A stretch of 8,336 nt of DNA from Actinomycetota bacterium (GTDB lineage: Bacteria; Actinomycetota; Actinomycetes; Nanopelagicales; Nanopelagicaceae). Below the pieces are notes generated by a model that saw only the letters and a program-made list of their open reading frames with translations, ran no database searches and was not told the origin of the DNA. The stretch is from NCBI GenBank assembly GCA_009702845.1, contig WLHG01000034.1, forward strand, positions 1-8,336, read 5' to 3'. How positions within the stretch are numbered: position 1 is the first letter of the stretch; every line of letters starts with the position of its first letter. The translations under genes and the position numbers were made by a program. Shown here one piece after another: positions 1 through 4,781 of the stretch.

Positions 1-377
1 AACTGCTCGTCACCAAGCTTCACGCCAGTTTCTGTATTTGGATAGTGCGGATGAGGGCGCGAAAGCGACATCGCCATATCTATGTAGTTCGTATTTTCAA
101 TCTCGCAGGCCAAAAATATAGGCATAACAAAACGTGGATCCACAGCATTGATAACCACATCAGGCTTTACTTTACGGATTAGGGCTCTGATATCTTCGAG
201 CTCGGCAGCATTTACTTCAGCGGCTGAAAACCTTGCATCCTTAACCCGGATGACCGCTGTTTCTGCGCGGGATAACTCGCGATCGGCAACGACCATGGAA
301 GTGATAAAACTCTTTCGTGATGCGATATTGACAATAGCGCTGCCAACTCCGCCCGCGCCTATAACTAGCGCTTTCAT
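1..377 (-). CDS. Saccharopine dehydrogenase family protein, N-terminal part (cut by window edge)
   Basis: This is the first 125 codons of a minus-strand gene whose 3' end lies beyond base 1. The start is an ATG (bases 377-375) with a strong ribosome binding site GAGGGG (bases 389-384) six bases upstream. The protein opens MKALVIGAGGVGSAI, a Rossmann dinucleotide-binding glycine motif at residues 7-12, and continues with the family-typical stretch VVINAVDPRF and the NYIDMAMSLS segment near residues 105-115. These features fit the NAD(P)-binding domain of the saccharopine dehydrogenase / carboxynorspermidine dehydrogenase group, which oxidises or reduces secondary amines derived from amino acids. 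The exact substrate cannot be decided because the catalytic C-terminal domain is missing from the window. It is transcribed divergently from the neighbouring tRNA gene. Confidence 0.85.
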   Translation of the reverse strand, partial: MKALVIGAGGVGSAIVNIASRKSFITSMVVADRELSRAETAVIRVKDARFSAAEVNAAELEDIRALIRKVKPDVVINAVDPRFVMPIFLACEIENTNYIDMAMSLSRPHPHYPNTETGVKLGDEQ

Positions 378-383
378 TGTTGG

Positions 384-389
384 CCCCTC
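384..389 (-). promoter_or_regulatory. Ribosome binding site of the saccharopine dehydrogenase family gene
   Basis: GAGGGG on the minus strand lies six bases before the ATG at 377 and supports that start. A possible -10 element AATAAT sits upstream on the minus strand (bases 421-416); no good -35 is visible. Confidence 0.6.
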
Positions 390-472
390 ATGAAGAAAAA
401 CATCCTTTACATTAGATTATTGAGTCTAGCCCTCCCCATAATTCATGACAAGATTGCCCCTGTTATACGAAG

Positions 473-545
473 GTCCTCGTAGCTCAGTGGATAGAGCAAT
501 CGCCTCCTAAGCGGTAGGTCGCCGGTCCGACTCCGGCCGAGGACA
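473..545 (+). tRNA. tRNA-Arg (anticodon CCT)
   Basis: A full 73-base cloverleaf can be folded by eye. The acceptor stem GTCCTCG (473-479) pairs perfectly with CGAGGAC (538-544), followed by discriminator A545. The D-stem is GCTC/GAGC (482-485 with 494-497). The anticodon stem ATCGC/GCGGT (499-503 with 511-515) has one T-G pair and encloses loop CTCCTAA with anticodon CCT at 506-508, which reads AGG (Arg). The T-stem is GCCGG/CCGGC (521-525 with 533-537). The 3' CCA is not encoded. The T-loop reads TCCGACT, so position 55 is C where nearly all tRNAs have T (pseudouridine in the RNA). A possible -10 box CATAAT lies at 437-442. The aldolase gene starts about 50 bases downstream on the same strand. 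Confidence 0.93.
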
Positions 546-562
546 CTTATTTCTGTTTTCAA

Positions 563-590
563 TTGCATGCTTTTGTTTATAGACAATACT
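563..590 (+). promoter_or_regulatory. Candidate promoter for the threonine aldolase gene
   Basis: TTGCAT (563-568) and AATACT (585-590) are separated by 16 bases and resemble -35 and -10 boxes. The -10-like box ends six bases before the ATG at 597, a geometry expected for a leaderless transcript. Both boxes match the consensus only partly, and co-transcription from the upstream tRNA is equally possible. Confidence 0.25.
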
Positions 591-596
591 GAGCCT

Positions 597-1637
597 ATGA
601 CTGCTCAAATTTGGCGAGGTTTTGCAAGTGATAACTATGCCGGAGTTCACCCTCAGATTCTTGAGGCGATAGTTCTGGCAAATAGTGGACATCAAACTGC
701 ATATGGCGATGATGATGTTACGCAGCGATTGGCAAAGGTATTCACTCGCCATTTTGGAGAAACTGCGCAAACCTTTCCATTATTTAATGGAACCGGTGCC
801 AATGTAATCAGCCTTCAAGGGATGCTCTCATCATGGGAGGCTGTGATCTGCGCTTCAACGTCACATTTAAATGTTGATGAAGGGGGAGCTCCAGAAAAAG
901 TTGCTGGAATTAAATTGTGGACTATTCCGACTGAGGATGGAAAGTTGACCCCTGAGTTAATTTCGCAACAAGCCTGGGGCTTTGGCGATGTTCACCGCGC
1001 ACAACCGGCCGTTGTCAGCATTACTCAAGTTACTGAGCTTGGAACTCTCTATAGCGTTGATGAGATCAAGGAGCTCTCTGAGTACGTTCACTCGCACGGA
1101 ATGAAATTACATATGGATGGTGCGCGCATCGCTAATGCAGCGGCATCTCTAGGTGTTGGCCTTCGAGAGTTCACTACTGATGCTGGCGTAGATGTTCTTT
1201 CATTTGGAGGAACTAAAAATGGTGGAATGGGATGCGAGGCGGTGGTATCGCTCAACGAGAATTTCTCTTCGAACTTCCCATATCTTCGTAAGAGCTCCAT
1301 GCAGTTAGCATCCAAAATGCGATTTATCAGTGCGCAGTTAGAGGCGCTCCTTGAGGCGGATTTATGGCTTAAGAATGCTGGACATGCAAATAAAATGGCG
1401 CAGCGTTTAGAGAAGGCAGTAAGTCAGATTCAAGGCGTGAGAATTGCACGAAAAGTCGAAGCGAACTCGGTCTTTGCCCTTCTTCCCGCTGACGCATGTG
1501 AACGACTTCAAAAGAGATTCCGATTTTACGTCTGGAATCAGGTCACAGGCGAAGTTCGATGGATGTGTTCATGGGATACGACGGAAGAGGATGTAGATCT
1601 CTTCGCGCAGGCTATCCGTGAAGAGATGAGCAAATAA
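597..1637 (+). CDS. Low-specificity L-threonine aldolase (PLP-dependent)
   Basis: The 346-residue product belongs to the beta-eliminating lyase / threonine aldolase family, which cleaves L-threonine or allo-threonine to glycine and acetaldehyde in the cytoplasm. The N-terminus FASDNYAGVHPQIL and the AYGDDDVT segment are typical of the family. H90 in STSHLNVDEGGAP is placed to stack on PLP, D174 and R177 lie in HMDGARIANA, and K207 in SFGGTKNGG is the PLP Schiff-base lysine. I chose the ATG at 597 rather than the in-frame ATG at 567, because the extra ten residues (MLLFIDNTEP) precede the point where the family normally begins. No Shine-Dalgarno sequence precedes 597, so the gene may be leaderless. 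The length is normal for the Pseudomonas-type enzyme rather than E. coli LtaE, so no symbol is given. It converges on the MMPL gene with a 15-base gap. Confidence 0.92.
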   Translation: MTAQIWRGFASDNYAGVHPQILEAIVLANSGHQTAYGDDDVTQRLAKVFTRHFGETAQTFPLFNGTGANVISLQGMLSSWEAVICASTSHLNVDEGGAPEKVAGIKLWTIPTEDGKLTPELISQQAWGFGDVHRAQPAVVSITQVTELGTLYSVDEIKELSEYVHSHGMKLHMDGARIANAAASLGVGLREFTTDAGVDVLSFGGTKNGGMGCEAVVSLNENFSSNFPYLRKSSMQLASKMRFISAQLEALLEADLWLKNAGHANKMAQRLEKAVSQIQGVRIARKVEANSVFALLPADACERLQKRFRFYVWNQVTGEVRWMCSWDTTEEDVDLFAQAIREEMSK

Positions 1638-1652
1638 CTGAAGTCAAGGTGG

Positions 1653-3758
1653 TTAGTGTTTTAAAGTAAAACGCTGCATCCATTTCGGCGCCCACCAGTT
1701 ACGCTCACCAAATAATCGCATAAGCGCTGGAACTAAGAGAGCGCGGACTAGCGTTGCATCAAGTAAGACTGCAAGGGCTACGCCAAAGCCAAGCATCTTG
1801 ATTGAAGTCACGCCACTGATCATAAAAGTCGCAAAGACCACGGCTAGAAGTAAGGCCGCGGCCGTGATGATTCTGGCCGATCGCTGTAGGCCAACGGCTA
1901 CGGATTCAACATTAGATTTTCCTGAAAGATGCTCTTCGCGGATGCGAGAGAGAAGGAATAGTTCGTAGTCCATTGAAAGACCGAAGACTACGACGGCAAC
2001 TAAAATGACTGAGCCCGTATCAAGGGTTCCAGTCACTGTGAAATCGCCCACCAACCACTTCAGATGGCCGTCAATAAATATCCAGGAGATCGCGCCAAGG
2101 GTTGCGCAGAGGGAGAGTCCGTTAAGAAGCACGGCTTTAAGTGGCAAAATTATTGAACCAGTAAATACAAAGATTAAAATTAAAACGGTGAGTGCAATCC
2201 AACCTAATGCAAAGGGAAGCTTGCTCGCGATGCCATCTTGGGAGTCGGTAAAGTCTGCGGCAGCTCCGCCGATTAAAGTTCCGGTAGGAGAATTTAACGC
2301 ACGGATATCGTGAATAACTTGCTCAGACGAAGTGCTTCGGGATGCAACAGAAGAGATAACCTGAACACGAATATCTTTTCCATATGTTTCAAATGCACCA
2401 ACGCGTACGATTCCAGGTACTTCTTTTACCTGCGCCAGATAGCTTGATATTTCGGATTCGCGTCCCACGCCATTTGGAACGACAACTTCAATTGGGCTAC
2501 CCAGCAAGCCATCAAAGCGGCTCTCAATTACTTGTGATGAGAGTGCTGCTCGATCGGTAGCTGGCAATACCCGTGAATCAATCTGTGCGAAGGCTATATT
2601 TGCAATCGGTAAGGCCATGATTCCAAGAATTACTAGTGATGCAATAACTACTGGAATTGGTCTGCGCATAACCGTTCGTGCAGTCTGCGCCCAACGGCCA
2701 TCTTCCTTCGGAGTAATTGCGCTTTTTCGAACGACACCCTTGTCCACTTTTTCACCCAAGATAGCTAGAAGGGCGGGAAGTGCGATGACTGCGCCAAGAA
2801 CCGCCAGTGAGATGACTGAAATTCCCGCATAGCCAAAGGATTTAAGGAAATTGAGCGGAAAGAACAACAGAGATGCCATGGTTACAAAGACAGTTAAGCC
2901 TGAATAAAAGACCGTCTTACCAGCGGTGGCCACAGTTTTTATTACCGACTCATCAACGCTCTTACCGTGGTGAAGCTCTTCACGGAAGCGGTTAACCATC
3001 AGCAGGGCGTAATCAATACCTAATCCGAGCCCTAGGCCAGTAATGAGATTCAGTGCAAAAACGCTCACATTGGTGAACTGGGTCAGGAGATAGATCAAAA
3101 AGAATGAGCCCAAGATTGCGCTGACTCCAACAAAGAGGGGCATAGCCGATGCGACCATTGCGCCAAAGACAAAAATCAGCAGCAGAAAAGTTAATGGGAT
3201 CGCAATGGTTTCGGCGAGAAGTAAGTCCTTCTCGATTTTATGATTAATTGCGTGGGTAATAACGGCACCGCCACCGGCATAGACCTGAAGACCTTGATAG
3301 TCGCCATCAAATTGCTCTTGAATAGTTGCACCAATGGCGCTGAAACCTTTGAAGTCATTTGATTTTAGATCGGCATAGACGAGAATAAATCCGGCCTTTC
3401 CATCGGTTGAGCGCATCGTTGGTGCGCCGCCTGTAGACCAGTAAGAGTATGTTTTAGAAACGCCCTTTATTTTTTGGATCTCTTTTTCAAGTGCACTCGC
3501 GTTAGCGATAACCTGGGCATCATCAACGTTTGTTTTCGAGTCTACGACTAAGGTAACGATTGGTTCTTGAACTTTAAACTTCTCAATAATGTATGTAGTT
3601 GCCTGGGCCGACTCACTCTTGGGATCTGAATACCCGCCGCTATCTAGTTTTCCAAATGCTAATGATCCAATTCCGCCTGCCGTGAGCGTTATGAGCATAA
3701 AGAGGACGAGAACACTCTTCTTGTGGGCGACAATGAACGCACCTAGCTTCTCAAACAC
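1653..3758 (-). CDS. MMPL family RND-type membrane transporter (MmpL3-like architecture)
   Basis: The 701-residue integral membrane protein shows the duplicated RND/MMPL plan. One membrane segment near residues 14-36 is followed by an extracytoplasmic domain (about 40-178) and five segments (about 179-335); a second such unit has a segment at 369-391, a domain (392-512) and five segments (about 514-681). The paired Asp-Tyr residues of the MmpL3 proton relay are present: D249-Y250 in GLGIDYALL and D597-Y598 in GLSMDYELF. The end NWWAPKWMQR is also typical of the group. In mycobacteria such proteins export lipids using the proton gradient; the cargo here is unknown. The start codon is GTG (3758-3756), preceded by GGGG and GAAGG as possible ribosome binding sites. 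No regulator or accessory subunit is adjacent. The gene diverges from the 38-codon small ORF across a 37-base gap. Confidence 0.93.
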   Translation of the reverse strand: MFEKLGAFIVAHKKSVLVLFMLITLTAGGIGSLAFGKLDSGGYSDPKSESAQATTYIIEKFKVQEPIVTLVVDSKTNVDDAQVIANASALEKEIQKIKGVSKTYSYWSTGGAPTMRSTDGKAGFILVYADLKSNDFKGFSAIGATIQEQFDGDYQGLQVYAGGGAVITHAINHKIEKDLLLAETIAIPLTFLLLIFVFGAMVASAMPLFVGVSAILGSFFLIYLLTQFTNVSVFALNLITGLGLGLGIDYALLMVNRFREELHHGKSVDESVIKTVATAGKTVFYSGLTVFVTMASLLFFPLNFLKSFGYAGISVISLAVLGAVIALPALLAILGEKVDKGVVRKSAITPKEDGRWAQTARTVMRRPIPVVIASLVILGIMALPIANIAFAQIDSRVLPATDRAALSSQVIESRFDGLLGSPIEVVVPNGVGRESEISSYLAQVKEVPGIVRVGAFETYGKDIRVQVISSVASRSTSSEQVIHDIRALNSPTGTLIGGAAADFTDSQDGIASKLPFALGWIALTVLILIFVFTGSIILPLKAVLLNGLSLCATLGAISWIFIDGHLKWLVGDFTVTGTLDTGSVILVAVVVFGLSMDYELFLLSRIREEHLSGKSNVESVAVGLQRSARIITAAALLLAVVFATFMISGVTSIKMLGFGVALAVLLDATLVRALLVPALMRLFGERNWWAPKWMQRFTLKH
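1655..1675. terminator. Weak AT-rich hairpin between convergent genes, possible bidirectional terminator
   Basis: AGTGTTTTA (1655-1663) pairs with TAAAACGCT (1667-1675) around a three-base loop, giving nine pairs including one T-G. It lies just after the aldolase stop and inside the last codons of the convergent MMPL gene. There is no clean T-tract on either side, so terminator function is only a guess. Confidence 0.25.
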
Positions 3759-3782
3759 CTTTTAACCCCGACCTTCTACCTC

Positions 3783-3788
3783 TAGACT
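3783..3788 (+). promoter_or_regulatory. Candidate -10 element for leaderless transcription of the small acidic ORF
   Basis: TAGACT fits the TAnnnT -10 pattern and ends exactly seven bases before the ATG at 3796, the spacing that places the transcription start at or next to the start codon. There is no Shine-Dalgarno sequence between them, which agrees with a leaderless message. The expected -35 region (about 3760-3765, TTTTAA) is weak. Confidence 0.35.
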
Positions 3789-3814
3789 TATAACCATGAG
3801 CGAACTCTTTCCAA
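3787..3814 (-). promoter_or_regulatory. Candidate promoter of the MMPL gene
   Basis: On the minus strand TTGGAA (bases 3814-3809) and TATAAG (bases 3792-3787) are spaced by 16 bases and match -35 and -10 consensus in 4 and 5 of 6 positions. Transcription would begin near 3780, leaving a leader of about 20 bases that carries GAAGG and GGGG before the GTG start. The -35 lies within the divergent small ORF, and the -10 overlaps that ORF's own putative -10. Confidence 0.4.
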
Positions 3815-3912
3815 CTATCACAACCGATGAGATCGATCCTGATGCAGCGGCCGAAGCGGCAAAGCGCGACGAAGAAATCAAATCAGATAAGCCGCCTCAC
3901 CACGAAGATTAA
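3796..3912 (+). CDS. Small acidic protein of unknown function (38 aa)
   Basis: This short ORF runs from ATG at 3796 to TAA at 3910-3912 and starts MSELFPTITTDEIDPDAA. It contains 12 Asp/Glu against 4 Lys/Arg, no Cys, no predicted membrane segment, a short Ala-rich likely helical middle (residues 17-28) and a His-His-Glu-Asp end. It fills an otherwise unexplained 150-base space between the divergent MMPL gene and the zinc-ribbon gene, and a -10-like TAGACT lies at leaderless spacing upstream. Its stop codon shares the bases TTAA with the stop of the convergent zinc-ribbon gene. I do not recognise the family. A chance ORF of this size is possible; the position and the promoter-like sequence are the reasons for calling it. 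Confidence 0.5.
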   Translation: MSELFPTITTDEIDPDAAAEAAKRDEEIKSDKPPHHED

Positions 3913-4157
3913 TCGCTCTTAGCTGCCGGCGCGACTGGAGCTGAGGGAGCAGGAGTTGTACTCTCGCTCACACTCTTCTTTTTAACAGAGTCTGTTTTAT
4001 AAAATCCAGAACCTTTAAAGACGACACCGACTGCCGAGTAAATCTTTCGGATCTCTCCCTTGCACTCAGGACACTGAGTGAGTGAATCATCGGAGAATGA
4101 TTGAAAGGCTTCGAACTCATGAGAGCAGGCAGTACATGCATATTGGTACGTAGGCAT
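3909..4157 (-). CDS. FmdB-family zinc ribbon protein, Ruc (Rv0991c)-like
   Basis: The 82-residue protein begins MPTYQYACTACSHEFEAFQ and has two CxxC pairs (C8/C11 and C29/C32) forming a zinc ribbon, then the conserved SAVGVVFKGSGFYKTDS block (residues 41-57) and a disordered Ser/Ala/Pro/Lys tail. This order matches the actinobacterial FmdB group that includes M. tuberculosis Rv0991c (Ruc), a chaperone activated when oxidation of the cysteines releases zinc. Redox-regulated chaperone activity here is inferred from that homology. The start at 4157 is preferred over the in-frame upstream ATG at 4175, because MPTY is the universal family N-terminus and GGAG (4167-4164) sits six bases before it. 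The gene diverges from the copC-like operon and converges on the small acidic ORF with a four-base stop overlap. Confidence 0.88.
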   Translation of the reverse strand: MPTYQYACTACSHEFEAFQSFSDDSLTQCPECKGEIRKIYSAVGVVFKGSGFYKTDSVKKKSVSESTTPAPSAPVAPAAKSD

Positions 4158-4163
4158 AATTGG

Positions 4164-4167
4164 CTCC
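4164..4167 (-). promoter_or_regulatory. Ribosome binding site deciding the zinc-ribbon protein start
   Basis: GGAG on the minus strand lies six bases upstream of the ATG at 4157. It falls inside the coding part of the longer ORF from 4175, so it argues for the shorter 82-residue product. Confidence 0.6.
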
Positions 4168-4180
4168 AAGTTCAAGAAAA

Positions 4181-4194
4181 CCCCTCGGTGGGGG
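4181..4194 (-). other. GC hairpin followed by T-run in the leader of the zinc-ribbon gene
   Basis: On the minus strand CCCC (4193-4190) and GGGG (4184-4181) enclose the loop ACCGA and are followed by TTTTC (4180-4176). This resembles a minimal intrinsic terminator or attenuator, placed between the putative promoter and the ribosome binding site. The stem is only four G-C pairs, so the function is uncertain. Confidence 0.3.
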
Positions 4195-4203
4195 TAGATG
4201 GCA

Positions 4204-4233
4204 AGTCTAAAGAAGTGGCACGATAGGGTCGAA
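4204..4233 (-). promoter_or_regulatory. Candidate promoter of the zinc-ribbon protein gene
   Basis: On the minus strand TTCGAC (4233-4228) and TAGACT (4209-4204) are 18 bases apart and could serve as -35 and -10. Transcription would start near 4197 and give a leader of about 40 bases containing a GC hairpin and the GGAG site. The -35 match is poor. Confidence 0.3.
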
Positions 4234-4238
4234 TCGAG

Positions 4239-4781
4239 ATGAAAGTACGAGGGATTAAGTTGAAAATCAGAGGCCTGGCAGTGCTCCTCATCATCCTTTC
4301 ATGCCTAGGCGTGGCTACCGCCTCGGCAAACTCGCTCATCACCACGTCTCCCATTGGAGGTTCAACGCTTACAACACCGCCAAATTCTGTAACGCTAACA
4401 ACACAGATTGATTTGATAGTAGATGCAAATGAATTGATGGTCACTGACCCATCCGGCATACGCGTTGATGATGGAACAATTACAGTCGATGGAGTGACCG
4501 CTTCAATTGGATTAAAACCACTCGTCGAATCTGGAATTTATAAAGTCTCTTACACTCTTTACTCTGAGGGTGAAGTTCCATTACAAGGTTCATTTACATT
4601 TAATTTCTCTGCTCCGAGTGTGATAACACCAGCGGAGCCAACACCAACGCCGACACAGTCACAAACTCCTGCCAGTAGCAGTTGGGGAACGAATGTTTTC
4701 ATCATTGCATTATTAGTAGTAGCTTTTTTTGTTTTAATTGGTCTTGCACTGTATGCGCGAAAACTCTTTAGGGACAGATGA
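4239..4781 (+). CDS. copC: CopC-domain membrane-anchored protein lacking the copper ligands
   Basis: The 180-residue protein has a signal peptide (basic residues 2-11, hydrophobic core 12-24, probable cleavage after ATASA at residue 30), a CopC/YcnJ-type beta-sandwich domain (about 31-127), a Pro/Thr/Gln/Ser linker (about 128-147) and a C-terminal membrane helix (about 152-173) ending in a basic cytoplasmic tail. The opening NSLITTSPIGGSTL and the YKVSYTLYSEGEVPLQGSFTF segment align with the usual CopC pattern. In classical CopC the mature N-terminus is His and a DxH-type motif precedes the GxxxF strand; here these are Asn and Glu/Val, and the whole protein contains no histidine. The fold and position are those of CopC, but Cu(II) binding by the histidine brace should be lost. 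Its stop overlaps the start of the CopD-CtaG gene as ATGA. The symbol denotes the family only. Confidence 0.82.
   Translation: MKVRGIKLKIRGLAVLLIILSCLGVATASANSLITTSPIGGSTLTTPPNSVTLTTQIDLIVDANELMVTDPSGIRVDDGTITVDGVTASIGLKPLVESGIYKVSYTLYSEGEVPLQGSFTFNFSAPSVITPAEPTPTPTQSQTPASSSWGTNVFIIALLVVAFFVLIGLALYARKLFRDR

Noticed and set aside
148..393. 81-residue plus-strand ORF at the window start
   Set aside because: It is antisense to the saccharopine dehydrogenase family gene, whose minus-strand reading gives a clear Rossmann motif; this frame gives a Ser/Ala-rich sequence without family features.
567..596. Upstream in-frame ATG extending the threonine aldolase by ten residues
   Set aside because: The extension precedes the usual family N-terminus and coincides with promoter-like sequence; neither ATG has a ribosome binding site.
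2005..2832. Plus-strand ORFs of 102 and 71 residues inside the MMPL gene
   Set aside because: They are shadows of a well-supported 701-residue membrane protein and show no recognisable domain.
4293..4306. Possible lipobox (ILSC, Cys at residue 22) in the CopC-like signal peptide
   Set aside because: The -2 residue is Leu, outside the usual lipobox, and the protein already has a C-terminal membrane anchor; cleavage after the ATASA motif fits better.
4172..4459. 95-residue minus-strand ORF across the copC-like gene start
   Set aside because: It is antisense to the signal peptide and CopC domain, and would occupy the divergent promoter region; no family features.
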